This document shows, piece after piece, positions 31,073 through 40,750 of a stretch of 64,000 nt of DNA. The translations under genes were made by a program, and so were the position numbers. The stretch is from positions 169,887 to 233,886 of IMG/VR virus record IMGVR_UViG_3300042515_001753; one strand, 5' to 3'. The DNA comes from a virus. Every line of letters starts with the position of its first letter. The first letter of the stretch is position 1. The notes beneath the pieces are model-generated. The model saw only the letters and a program-made list of their open reading frames with translations, did no database searches and had not been told where the DNA came from.

Positions 31073-34003
31073 TTATCTCAGTGCAAGTATGAGTGGCGTA
31101 ACTTCTGCCTGTATTGCCTTACTAAAATCTCTTCCTCGTATTGTTGCTGATGGTTGATTAATTTGAAATCCCTCACCAATATCAAAATTACCTTTTTGAT
31201 CGGTACTTGTAAATGGAATTTGTGCTCCATCCAAGGCAACAACTTCATTTTCTTTAATAGAAACACCACCCTTAAATGGCGTTGATGTATTTATGTTAGT
31301 TCCAGTTCCAATATATTCAAAGGAATGAGAACTTGTAAGAATACGAGTAATCCTCTTTAATGATACTTCTTCTCCTCCAAATAATTCATATGGAATAAAT
31401 TGATTAAATGTGACGGTTGTAATTCCAGTAACGGAAGTTGTTTCCGTTGCAGAATCAATTGTAAAGTAAATCGGTTGAGTAACAATTGTCGCCGCTGCCC
31501 CTCCTGTACCATCAATAAAAACTTCTAAATTCTGCGTCGGTAAATAATTTCTTCCACTATTTACAACATCTATTGATATGATTGCTCCAGAAACTTCATC
31601 AACAGTCGGACTTAATTCTGCAATAATTCCTTGAGGACCTTTTGGTTGTTGAGATAGGTCACCAGAATCACGGATAATTATAGTTGGAGGATTTGCCGAA
31701 CTATATCCAGACCCGCCATTTGTAACCGTAATTGACTGTATTTGTATCATCGGTTCCTGAAGTATTCCACTTCCTTGAGCATCCGGATAATTATCTAAAT
31801 TAATCTCAAAGAAAAGTGCCTGACCATCATAAGGTCTTCTAACAAGATTAAGAGAGTCTTTCATATTAGCAAATGTAACTTTATCACTTCCGGCATCAAC
31901 ACCAGGTTGTGTTCTTGTTGGAGGAAATGTGCTTACAATTCCAGTAAATTCAGTACTACCTAATCCAACGGCAACCAATCCAAAATTACCAAAAGATGAG
32001 TTAGAATTAGTAAGGTCACAAGAACCACCACTGTCCGCATAAATTCCAATATCACAATTAATTGTAAAGATAGAAACTAACTGGGCATATCCATTATTTG
32101 TAATAGAAACTCCAATACCTGCCTCATTATATTGTGTAAATGAATCACAAACCATACACTTCAAATCGGCACCAATTGTCGATGCAGTTGCGTGATTACC
32201 ATCAATTTTCATACCAATACTTTTAGTCATAAAGTTGGTACAGTTTCTTATGTATGGACTTCTCCATCTTCCGCTTGGACCTTCATTTGCTGGTCCTGGG
32301 GCAATATAACCAGAAACTGCATAATTTGAAGGATTTGTAGGTGGAAATGCTACTGCACCGGCACCAGTATGAGCAATAGAAATATTAGAACCAGAAAAAT
32401 TTACATTTTCTATTAGACATCCTCGTCTTACGTGAAATACATCTTTAGTTACATTATTTGGAACAATAGTAACTAATCTTAAATCTTGCCCGGAAACTGA
32501 AACATCAGTTCTCAAACCAATTGGATTATCTTCAAAGTAAACACCGGAACGAACAAAAATTGTATCTCCATCTTGAGCAACAGATGCAGCTGCACCAATA
32601 GTTCTTTTAGAATCTCCTTCCAAATATCCAGTATTTAAATCATTTCCATCCATCGTAACCCAAATAGCATTTTGTGTCTGAACTCCCGGTGGTCTCCAAG
32701 ATACACCAGTTCCTACAGATGATAAGCGATAATCAAATTTTCCAGTTGCTGTACTATTATTGATATCAATAAGAGATGAATTTAGTTCTACAGTATTTTG
32801 AAATACTGATACTCCATCAACAGTTAGGGTACTAGCAAGTGTAGTAGCGCCGCCAACATTTAAGGTACTAGCAAGAGAAGTAGCACCGCCAACAATTAAT
32901 TGATTTCTTAAAGTTGCAATACCAATTACATCTAAGGTACTAGCAAGAGAAGTGGCACCACCAACATTTAATTGATTTCTTAAAGTTGTAATACCAATTA
33001 CATCTAGAGTATTATTAAGTGTGGTGGCACCATCAACATCTAAAGTATTATTAAGTGTAGTGGCACCATCAACATCTAAAGTACTATTAAGTGTGGTAGC
33101 AAGGTCAACATCCAGAGTATTATTAAGTGTGGTAGCAAGGTCAACATCCAGAGTATTATTAAGTGTAGTGGCACCATCAACATCTAAAGTACTATTAAGT
33201 GTGGTAGCAAGGTCAACATCCAGAGTATTATTAAGTGTAGTGGCACCATCAACATCTAAAGTACTATTAAGTGTGGTGGCAAGGTCAACATCCAGAGTAT
33301 TATTAAGTGTGGTAGCACCATCAACATCTAAAGTTAAATTTAAAGTAGTATCACCATCAACATTTAGAGTTGAATCAAAATCAACTGCTCCGGTTGCGTG
33401 GACTGTTCCAGTAATATCTAAAGTTGAGGATGGGACAGTTATTCCAATTCCAACGTTAGATATCCTGTAAATATCTGAACCAGATAAAGACCATCTATCA
33501 GAAATAACAATATTTGCAAAACTTGTATTAACACCAGAAATAGTAGCACTTACAAGATTATTTGGGTCGTTTCCATCAAGAAAATTTAGATTAGAAACTG
33601 TTCCTTGAAAGTTAGTCTCATCATATATTCCAATTGTTTGCAACGGAGTTCCAATTCCAGAGACATCACCCCAAAAAACACTATTACCATCACTTAAAAG
33701 AACTTGTCCCAGAGTTCCTTTATTTCTAAATTTATCTCGAAGAGGTCCGTCGAGATAAATGTCTTGATTAAATGTAGTAACACCAGAAATTAAAGCATTA
33801 CCAATTACTTCGAGTGCTCTTGATGGAGTTGTGGTTCCGATTCCAACTTTATCATATACAATTAAATTATCAGCGAGTAAATTAATTAAGTCCTGTGGTG
33901 GTTTATAAGTTTCACCAAAATCGGCATCCGGTTCGGGTACAAACTCTATTTCTGGAGAAACAAAATACTTTTTTGCGTAGGTGAAAGTACTAAATGCTGT
34001 CAT
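31073..34003 (-). CDS. tail fibre with 12-residue repeats and beta-helix domain
   Basis: 976 residues. N-terminal VGIGTTTPSRALEV unit; then about residues 220-330, tandem 12-residue repeats TLDVDGATTLNN/TLDVDLATTLNS; then IWVTMDGNDLNTGYLEGD starts a right-handed beta-helix region (about 430-700) with stacked N/S turns, NSNSSFGNFGLVA being shared with the giant fibre; and a C-terminal part without an S74 domain. Beta-helix fibres often bind or cut polysaccharide, but no catalytic residues can be assigned. Structural role likely. Confidence 0.75.
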   Translation of the reverse strand: MTAFSTFTYAKKYFVSPEIEFVPEPDADFGETYKPPQDLINLLADNLIVYDKVGIGTTTPSRALEVIGNALISGVTTFNQDIYLDGPLRDKFRNKGTLGQVLLSDGNSVFWGDVSGIGTPLQTIGIYDETNFQGTVSNLNFLDGNDPNNLVSATISGVNTSFANIVISDRWSLSGSDIYRISNVGIGITVPSSTLDITGTVHATGAVDFDSTLNVDGDTTLNLTLDVDGATTLNNTLDVDLATTLNSTLDVDGATTLNNTLDVDLATTLNSTLDVDGATTLNNTLDVDLATTLNNTLDVDLATTLNSTLDVDGATTLNNTLDVDGATTLNNTLDVIGITTLRNQLNVGGATSLASTLDVIGIATLRNQLIVGGATSLASTLNVGGATTLASTLTVDGVSVFQNTVELNSSLIDINNSTATGKFDYRLSSVGTGVSWRPPGVQTQNAIWVTMDGNDLNTGYLEGDSKRTIGAAASVAQDGDTIFVRSGVYFEDNPIGLRTDVSVSGQDLRLVTIVPNNVTKDVFHVRRGCLIENVNFSGSNISIAHTGAGAVAFPPTNPSNYAVSGYIAPGPANEGPSGRWRSPYIRNCTNFMTKSIGMKIDGNHATASTIGADLKCMVCDSFTQYNEAGIGVSITNNGYAQLVSIFTINCDIGIYADSGGSCDLTNSNSSFGNFGLVAVGLGSTEFTGIVSTFPPTRTQPGVDAGSDKVTFANMKDSLNLVRRPYDGQALFFEINLDNYPDAQGSGILQEPMIQIQSITVTNGGSGYSSANPPTIIIRDSGDLSQQPKGPQGIIAELSPTVDEVSGAIISIDVVNSGRNYLPTQNLEVFIDGTGGAAATIVTQPIYFTIDSATETTSVTGITTVTFNQFIPYELFGGEEVSLKRITRILTSSHSFEYIGTGTNINTSTPFKGGVSIKENEVVALDGAQIPFTSTDQKGNFDIGEGFQINQPSATIRGRDFSKAIQAEVTPLILALR
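33001..33330 (-). repeat. 36-bp tandem repeats in a fibre gene
   Basis: Nine or so units of 36 bp around TATTAAGTGTGGTAGCA (plus strand), encoding the 12-residue TLDVD repeats. Near-identity between units points to recent expansion or gene-internal recombination. Confidence 0.85.
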
Positions 34004-34006
34004 TTC

Positions 34007-34714
34007 TTATAAATTACTTTTTTTATCATAATGATAACCAACAATAGACCTTTCAGAATTATCTCCCGGATAATCTTCTATGTCCCCTTCATATTCTACT
34101 ATTAATTTTTCAGTATCCATTCTTTCCCCAAATATATGATAAAAACAGCATACTGGAGTATTTTCTGCAGATTCTAATACAATTTCTTTACTATCAAACT
34201 CTTTCACAAAAATATTCTGATGAGAACCAATTGGAGTAACCGAGATTGTGATTGTATTCGGATCCACAAGTTTTTCCCAGTATTCGGGAAGTTTAATTAT
34301 ATTTGTATTTATTAATTTTCCCCGAACATATACTGCCGCTTCTGGACCCTCAAGACAACTATGAGTCAGTCTCCAACCTTCCTTTGTTGGGTGAGGAATA
34401 TCAAAGTTTTTCTTTGATGAAAGTCTATGTTTTCCATTATTTGAATAAACTTCTCCTTTTGCCTTAACATTCTTTCCTACATTTACATTTCCATCTACAT
34501 TAACATCTTTTTTGACATTCACATTCTTCTTAACATTCACATTACCATCAGTATTGATATCAGGAGTTGTGGGTTCATCTGGACTTTTGATTACATTCAG
34601 AGTTCCATAAAGATTAGAATCCGCCCCATTTCCTGGATAAACTTCCATTCCAGACCACATTATTGGAGCCTTATTGAAGTTTATTTCTTTACTTAGATAG
34701 GTCTTGTCTGCCAT
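34007..34714 (-). CDS. virion structural protein with NVNV repeat and LEGPE domain
   Basis: 235 residues. Residues 55-90 are a short beta-solenoid of D/KNVNVxK units. The C-terminal domain has FDIPHPTKEGWRLTHSCLEGPEAAVYVRGKL and LPEYWEKLV, a conserved block found in many phage fibre or appendage proteins. It follows the gp5-like spike genes, so it may belong to the baseplate or its spike. No enzymatic function can be assigned. Confidence 0.65.
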   Translation of the reverse strand: MADKTYLSKEINFNKAPIMWSGMEVYPGNGADSNLYGTLNVIKSPDEPTTPDINTDGNVNVKKNVNVKKDVNVDGNVNVGKNVKAKGEVYSNNGKHRLSSKKNFDIPHPTKEGWRLTHSCLEGPEAAVYVRGKLINTNIIKLPEYWEKLVDPNTITISVTPIGSHQNIFVKEFDSKEIVLESAENTPVCCFYHIFGERMDTEKLIVEYEGDIEDYPGDNSERSIVGYHYDKKSNL

Positions 34715-34718
34715 ATGA

Positions 34719-35282
34719 TTATCCTATCGCTCCGTATTTATTTGTGCCACCGGCATTAAAAGTTTCTGCAACATTATCATCACCACAGGGAGAACCAGCA
34801 GGAAATATTTTTTCTCCGCTAGAGGTTCCTTTAGGAGCGAGATTGCCAGTCTTTGCTATACAGTCCGCCTGATTTGATTGAGTTACAACACGAGAACCAG
34901 CCTTAATATTTACATTTTTACCTGCCGTCAGGTTAATGTTTTCATCGGCATCAAGAATTATATTTTTTGCTCGGATTCTAACATTACCATTTCTTTCTGC
35001 CGTGATTGTTATATCTCCATTCTTACCGGCAATTACAATATCTACTCCACCACCTGAATTATTTTGCCCCGCAACAATTTCTATTGAACGGTCATTATAA
35101 ATCTTAAAGAGACCGTTACCATTACTTAGACCGAGTGTATTAATATCCTTATCATCGGTAACTCCGTACATAGTATAAACATCTGGACCATCCAATCCCA
35201 ACTGCGGATTTTTAACATCTATTCCGAAGTTGGGTCCCAGTTTCCAATAACTTCTTTCTTCCCAGTTTGCCTCTCTAGCCAT
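34719..35282 (-). CDS. gp5 C-terminal-like beta-helix spike protein
   Basis: 188 residues from the ATG at 35282, two bases after the stop of the gp5-like gene; a frame reaching 35297 is less likely. The core (about 75-135) has alternating-strand repeats such as GDITITAERNGNVRIRAKN and NLTAGKNVNIKAG, the pattern of the gp5/VgrG triangular beta-helix needle. In T4 this needle is the C-terminal part of gp5 itself; here it is a separate gene. It would pierce the outer membrane at the tail tip. Confidence 0.7.
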   Translation of the reverse strand: MAREANWEERSYWKLGPNFGIDVKNPQLGLDGPDVYTMYGVTDDKDINTLGLSNGNGLFKIYNDRSIEIVAGQNNSGGGVDIVIAGKNGDITITAERNGNVRIRAKNIILDADENINLTAGKNVNIKAGSRVVTQSNQADCIAKTGNLAPKGTSSGEKIFPAGSPCGDDNVAETFNAGGTNKYGAIG

Positions 35283-35284
35283 TT

Positions 35285-37390
35285 TTATACCACACAATCA
35301 ATAACTTGTTTTACTTCACCTTGGAATAAAGTTCTAAATCCAAATACTGGTTTTAATTTCGCTCCAGAACCAGTTTTACTTATCACTCTAATAATTGGCA
35401 AATCTGTAATATCAGTAATATTTATCGGAGTAATGCTAATGATCGATCCATTATCAATCACAACATCATATTCATTTCCAAAGTTGTCAGTTACAGTATC
35501 TCCGTCTTGATAATTATATCCAGGATTTTGAATTAAAACTTCAGAAATTGTGATGTTCTGTTGGTCCGTGAGTGTAATACCATCTCCAGCACCTCCAGTA
35601 CCACCAGCACCAGCAATATCACCTCCAGTACCACCAGCACCCCCAGTACCTGTACCAGTAATATCACCAACTTGTGGTTGATTTCCTAATGTATAACCTT
35701 CACCATCAGAATTGATTAAAATTGCGGTAACCTGCCCGTTCTCAATAACTGATTGAGCCACAGCACCATATCCTTTTCCACAATTATCAGTAATTGATAC
35801 AAATGGCGGATAGGCATAACCAGAACCTCCTGATGTAAGAATTGCACCAATAATACTTCCAGTACCTTCACTAATCGATCCAAAGATTGGAAGTGCCGAT
35901 GCTCCAGAACCACCGCCACCAAAAATATTAATAGATGGAGGATTACATACGGTTGGCGCTCCACCAAAACAATTACTCAATCCACCACCAATAAAGTCAG
36001 GGTCACTAATTTCTGGATTTAAGAAATCAAGAGGTCCTATAATACCTTCAATACCAGATAATCCAGATTCTGGGTCAGAAACAATAGCATTAGCATTATT
36101 TGCCAGTTCTAAAATATCATCTATATCAAATGGTGGGGATTGTGTTGGTCCAGAACCAATCGTCCATTTCTCAACACCCGGATCAGTTTCTTCTTCTCCG
36201 CAATTGAGTGATAATGGAATACCAAGAAGACCTTCTGCATTTTGTCGTATACTGCGTCCAAGATTAAAATTGCTAAAACTTAAGAGTAAAGAAAGAACTC
36301 CAAGAACTCCAGACATTCCTGCTATAATTAAATCAATAATTCCGTTGAGTAGTCCTCCGAGAAATTGATCGATAACACAAGACACAACATTCGTAACATT
36401 TTCTAATAACGCACAAACCATATCACTTATAAGACCTCCAAGACTTTCTATAATACTTGAAATCAAACAAGGAATTAGTTTTTGTAATTGTTTTACGGGT
36501 TCAATTGTTGCTTTCTGTGCTTCTACGCCTGCCAAATGTGCCGTGGATTTACTTTGAGTTGCCGCCTTTGTTGCGGAGTTTACCGTATCATATACTTGTT
36601 CTGCACCTTGCTGCAAAACCGGTTGCAATTCTTCGTAAGTACTATTAACAACTCCGGAAACTATTTCTGTGGTAATTCCTTGTATTTTTTGAGAGATTTG
36701 TTCGCACAATTCCTCAACTTTAATATCAATCCATTCTTGTGCCAGATTTGGAAATGATTTTAAGTCCTGCAGATACTTAATCGCATTTTCAAGTTCTGTG
36801 GAAATTTTTTCCATTTTTGACCCAGGTTTTGCAGTCCCGAGTTGAAGTGTGTCTCCAGTTCCACTAAACCAGGCAAGTTCGTTAATACCATTTGCGGTTT
36901 GTGGTGGTAGATAATATGGAGACTTTTGTGCTTCTGTTGTCTGTTCGTTTTGTTCGTTTTTCTTTATCCGGGAACCATCATTTGTAATTCGTGTGGTGTA
37001 TCCAGTAAATGGTATAAACGGGCTAACATAATCTTCACTTGGAACCTGACTTGTTTTTCCAAAACACCCAGAGATAACAGGGATTTGAGCGTTATCACCA
37101 TCCAGAAAAAATCCAAATACAATATCACTCGGTCTTACTTTATGGCTTGTTGCGTAGTTTGATGACCCGGTTCCATCTGATGTAGATAGAAGAACTTGAG
37201 CCCAAGGAAGGTCTTCATTTGGTAGTTCTGCGACACTATAAGGATGATATCCCATAATGCGAACTTTAAGTCTATTTCCCCATCCATCTTTATTGAGTTG
37301 CTTCTGAACTTCTTCCGGCGCAACCTGCCCTATCCACCAACGGAATCCGTCTCTTCCCAGAAAATTACTTTTGAGTAGTGATTCTTCCAT
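35285..37390 (-). CDS. gp5: gp5-like baseplate hub protein (no lysozyme domain)
   Basis: 701 residues. The N-terminus (FRWWIGQVAP, NRLKVRIMGYHP, PWAQVLL, DIVFGFFLDGDNAQIPVISGCFG) is the OB-fold of gp5 hub proteins. The middle is helical with Ala/Gln-rich stretches and hydrophobic segments (LGVLSLLLSF), and the C-terminus is Gly-rich beta repeats (GSGYAYPP, GEGYTLGN). No lysozyme active site is seen; wall-cutting domains are in the neighbouring 658-residue protein instead. It should sit in the central hub with the gp27-like protein encoded directly upstream. Confidence 0.75.
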   Translation of the reverse strand: MEESLLKSNFLGRDGFRWWIGQVAPEEVQKQLNKDGWGNRLKVRIMGYHPYSVAELPNEDLPWAQVLLSTSDGTGSSNYATSHKVRPSDIVFGFFLDGDNAQIPVISGCFGKTSQVPSEDYVSPFIPFTGYTTRITNDGSRIKKNEQNEQTTEAQKSPYYLPPQTANGINELAWFSGTGDTLQLGTAKPGSKMEKISTELENAIKYLQDLKSFPNLAQEWIDIKVEELCEQISQKIQGITTEIVSGVVNSTYEELQPVLQQGAEQVYDTVNSATKAATQSKSTAHLAGVEAQKATIEPVKQLQKLIPCLISSIIESLGGLISDMVCALLENVTNVVSCVIDQFLGGLLNGIIDLIIAGMSGVLGVLSLLLSFSNFNLGRSIRQNAEGLLGIPLSLNCGEEETDPGVEKWTIGSGPTQSPPFDIDDILELANNANAIVSDPESGLSGIEGIIGPLDFLNPEISDPDFIGGGLSNCFGGAPTVCNPPSINIFGGGGSGASALPIFGSISEGTGSIIGAILTSGGSGYAYPPFVSITDNCGKGYGAVAQSVIENGQVTAILINSDGEGYTLGNQPQVGDITGTGTGGAGGTGGDIAGAGGTGGAGDGITLTDQQNITISEVLIQNPGYNYQDGDTVTDNFGNEYDVVIDNGSIISITPINITDITDLPIIRVISKTGSGAKLKPVFGFRTLFQGEVKQVIDCVV

Positions 37391-38773
37391 TTATGATTGT
37401 CCGGTGTTCGTTCCGTAATTGCCAAATGTATCTCTAATTAATGTCATAGAAGTATATGAACCTTCTGTATCAAAATGATGACATAATTCTTTTATCATAT
37501 ATAGACCACTTTGTTCGTCGTCATATGTTGCACCATCTTCTCTGGAAATTTTAGGAAACTTACAGGTTATGATATCACCAGCTCTTAAATTAGTGTTTGA
37601 GGGTACGGTCATACTCAAAGTTTGAGTAAAGAGTATGTTGTATCTCATAATCGCCTGAGATTGATACTTAAGTGGGTCAGAGTTTCCTTCCGTTGAAACT
37701 CCAACCTCCACAGTACCAATGTCCAAAACCTGAGTTAAAATTCTTGAGGGTGAATCTCCAAGACTTACATTAGAACTACTTGAAATCTTCGGTAGTTGAA
37801 GTTCTTGCCCCAAATTATTCATACCACTCACATAATTACTTAACTTAAAGGTATTAAAAGTTCCTTTCTCTGGTGGTGTAAACTCAAAGGTTAGTGGATT
37901 ATAAAACATTCTATAACTGGAATATACACCCAATCGAAGTTTCTCAATTAGATTTTGATTTCTATTTGTGGTATATTGTAGAATATTGAAATCATTTTGT
38001 GTATTTCTTTCATTTCCGGACTGATTTACATCGGTATAGATATAAACAAATTCTTTATCATTAAAAGATTTTCTTGGAGGTTGTGAGATTAGGTTATCAA
38101 TTGACCTAAAGTTAAATCCATCTTGAGTTTGGTAGAATACACACCCTGCCGTTGCGTCTTTCTTTGAGGAATCAGGTACTCCTTTGGATGCCAACCATAC
38201 TAATACGGTAAAGGGTTTTCTTAGGTTACCAATAAATCCATATTTGTTCTGTGTCTTATCAATCTTATCAATCTTATCGGTTTTTAGATACTCTTTGATA
38301 ATGCTTTCTACAGAATCACTAATTGATTGACCGGGTGGAAACCTTTTTGGAACTCTTATGGTTTCATTCGTGATTGCTTCTCTTGAAACTAGATTGAGTT
38401 CAAAGAATTCTCGTTGAGATTCTGAAATAACATTTGTAATACTAGAAACATAAAGATAATCTTTCTCGTCCGTTGCAAAATCTAGTCCTGGATTTGTTCC
38501 AGAATTTCCGGCAATCTTTAGAGAAACTCTCTCACCACCTCTTAGAGGAAGACCATTATAAATTGACTGAAATTTTCCTGTGGCATTTCCTTCATTATCC
38601 TGTGCCTGAATAGAATCTCCGGTATTTCCTACCTGAATCTTTACGGTAATCGTGGGTGAGAAAATATCCTCATAGTAATCAATAGAAACCGTACCAGTTC
38701 TAATATCAACGGTCCTCTTCTGGTCGTTGGATTCAAGTATAAGTTCTTCGTAAATTGACTTTTTAATTGACAT
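37391..38773 (-). CDS. gp27: gp27-like baseplate hub protein
   Basis: 460 residues of beta-rich sequence with the tube-like domain order of gp27/VgrG hubs: an N-terminal SIDYYEDIFSPTITVKIQV strand pair, VSLKIAGNSG, and a C-terminal RAGDIITCKFPKIS followed by SGLYMIKELCHHF. The adjacency to the gp5-like gene (one-base spacing) mirrors the physical gp27-gp5 hub complex. The ATG overlaps the TAA of the upstream gene by one base (TAATG). Confidence 0.75.
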   Translation of the reverse strand: MSIKKSIYEELILESNDQKRTVDIRTGTVSIDYYEDIFSPTITVKIQVGNTGDSIQAQDNEGNATGKFQSIYNGLPLRGGERVSLKIAGNSGTNPGLDFATDEKDYLYVSSITNVISESQREFFELNLVSREAITNETIRVPKRFPPGQSISDSVESIIKEYLKTDKIDKIDKTQNKYGFIGNLRKPFTVLVWLASKGVPDSSKKDATAGCVFYQTQDGFNFRSIDNLISQPPRKSFNDKEFVYIYTDVNQSGNERNTQNDFNILQYTTNRNQNLIEKLRLGVYSSYRMFYNPLTFEFTPPEKGTFNTFKLSNYVSGMNNLGQELQLPKISSSSNVSLGDSPSRILTQVLDIGTVEVGVSTEGNSDPLKYQSQAIMRYNILFTQTLSMTVPSNTNLRAGDIITCKFPKISREDGATYDDEQSGLYMIKELCHHFDTEGSYTSMTLIRDTFGNYGTNTGQS

Positions 38774-40749
38774 TATGTGTATGCTAAGTCTAGTAAAAGT
38801 TTCTTTGTGATGAAACTATTTAACGGATTAATTATGATAGGAATCATCATCGCTCCTCCACCACCAATAGAACCTTGTGGTTGTGGTGCAGGAGGTTCTT
38901 CTTCTATTATAATAATACTAGGTCCTGCTGGTTGTTGTGCCAATTGTTGAGATGCTTGTCTTCTTTGTTGAGTTCCTGATGGTGTTATTTGTGCTTGTGT
39001 TGGGGTTGATATTTGTGTCGGTTGCCCTGAAAGTCCAGTAAGTTGTTTTCCGATTGAAAGAAGTCCTAGATATGGTCTTGGGTTTATAGAATCTCCACCT
39101 CCTGGTCTTACTTCAAAGTGAAGATGTATTCCTGTACTTCCCCCAGTACTTCCAATTTCACCAATTGTTGCTCCATTATAAGTCTGCCCTTGCTTTACAT
39201 ATACCTTTGCCAAGTGAGCGAAGCGATATATGGTATTTCCAGATTTAATATCAACATAATTTCCGTAACCTCCAGAATCAAAAGCAACAAGATTAACCTT
39301 ACCAGAAAGTTTTAATGCAACATAATATCCACGACCCGCTGGAGCTATATCAATTCCATGGTGCATTCTATATTTACCAGATGTGGGACTTAATCTCATT
39401 CCTCTTTCTGATGTAATTATTCCTGCTGCTCCTCCCGGTTTTCCTTTGAATTGGTCTATAACTGATGTTGTAACTGCTGGCGTTGTTTGGGTTGCTCTTG
39501 GTGTTGATGGTGCTTGCGGTGCTTGTTGAGTGGCACCACTTTTAACAGATTTAAGTTTTGATAATCTCTGGTCCCAAGTTCCTTTTGATGCATTTCCACC
39601 AGCATATCTATCGTTATAGGTAGAATTTGGACTTCCACCCAATCTTGCAGCATTTTTTGGACCTTGGGGAATAGCTCTCCAAGTTGGTGCTAATTTGCCA
39701 AGAAAATCTTCATCACTTAATTTGCCAGATTTCCAGGCATCGTATGAATGTGAAGTTTTTAAAAAGTGTAAAGTAATTTTATCTTGAACTTCGGGAGTGA
39801 ACTTTGTATTTGCATTAAATCCAGCTGCTTGTCCTCTTTCTAATAAGTATTCTGGCATATGTTGATATCTGCCGATAGCACCTTGAGCATTTTGTGCTAA
39901 CCACCCAATTGTTTTATCTGTTGCTCTCCCTTGAGTTTTTCCTCTTGATGTATTAAATCCACCATAAGGGTCACTCTGACTTGCTTCTCCATCTGCAATA
40001 AAATCCAAAACTTTTTTATCTACATTATCACCAGAAACTGCTCTACCACTAGAACTACCAGAAGGTTGCTCCTGCATACTTTCATTTTCATATTGAGTTC
40101 CAAAAGGTTGTGCGTCTTCTCCACTTACAACTCCTTCCCCAAGAGATGTTGTGAGTAACTTAAATCCTTCATCAAACTGACTTTGCATATCATCAAAAGT
40201 ACCACCCAAGTCCTTTAAGGCGCCATCAACTCTTCCCTTACTATCAGTAAAATCAAAAGTTAAAATATTTTTACCAACGGCACTTAGAAGTTTTCCAAAT
40301 CCTTTAAACAAATTCACGGTATTATTAAAAAATCCAGTTACAATAGTATAAAGTCTTTGTATTCTGGCAATCAATTCCTGTGCCATCGTAATAATTGATG
40401 GCAAATTGGTAAGTAACCAACCAACTAACAGAGTTCCTAAGAAGTCCATAATTCTTCCCAAGAATCCTTTAGTACTTGAAGCAACTGCCTTTGCCTGCCT
40501 CTTAAACACTCCACCAATACTTGATGCCTCTAAAAGGTCTTCTTTATTTTTTCTTCTTTCTTGTTCTTGTCTTCTTTGAGAAAGTATATAATTTCTTGCT
40601 ATTGATTCTCTTTTTACTTTTGTTTTTTTCAACATAACATCATTAAGATTTCCGGCATTCTTTCTAAGACCAGAAAATGAATTCTTTATTGACTTAATGC
40701 CAGAACGAATATTAAGAAGACTATTAGATGGTTTTACTGCTACTGCCAT
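38773..40749 (-). CDS. tail-associated dual peptidoglycan hydrolase (lysozyme-like plus M23)
   Basis: 658 residues in three parts. Residues 1-about 215 are helical with the hydrophobic block FLGTLLVGWLLTNLPSIIT, shared with the next gene. About 245-400 resemble a muramidase/transglycosylase: FIADGEAS (candidate catalytic Glu), then GAIGRYQHMPEYL and WRAIPQGPKNA. About 425-560 form an M23/LytM endopeptidase: MHHGIDIAP (metal His and Asp), FAHLA, and HLHFEVRPGG. It would cleave both glycan and peptide bonds during injection. It is next to hub genes, so it probably replaces the lysozyme missing from gp5. Confidence 0.8.
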   Translation of the reverse strand: MAVAVKPSNSLLNIRSGIKSIKNSFSGLRKNAGNLNDVMLKKTKVKRESIARNYILSQRRQEQERRKNKEDLLEASSIGGVFKRQAKAVASSTKGFLGRIMDFLGTLLVGWLLTNLPSIITMAQELIARIQRLYTIVTGFFNNTVNLFKGFGKLLSAVGKNILTFDFTDSKGRVDGALKDLGGTFDDMQSQFDEGFKLLTTSLGEGVVSGEDAQPFGTQYENESMQEQPSGSSSGRAVSGDNVDKKVLDFIADGEASQSDPYGGFNTSRGKTQGRATDKTIGWLAQNAQGAIGRYQHMPEYLLERGQAAGFNANTKFTPEVQDKITLHFLKTSHSYDAWKSGKLSDEDFLGKLAPTWRAIPQGPKNAARLGGSPNSTYNDRYAGGNASKGTWDQRLSKLKSVKSGATQQAPQAPSTPRATQTTPAVTTSVIDQFKGKPGGAAGIITSERGMRLSPTSGKYRMHHGIDIAPAGRGYYVALKLSGKVNLVAFDSGGYGNYVDIKSGNTIYRFAHLAKVYVKQGQTYNGATIGEIGSTGGSTGIHLHFEVRPGGGDSINPRPYLGLLSIGKQLTGLSGQPTQISTPTQAQITPSGTQQRRQASQQLAQQPAGPSIIIIEEEPPAPQPQGSIGGGGAMMIPIIINPLNSFITKKLLLDLAYT

Positions 40750-40750
40750 C

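Noticed and set aside
33021-33470. Plus-strand 149-residue frame over the 36-bp repeats
   Set aside because: It mirrors the minus-strand fibre repeats; no ribosome site or family.
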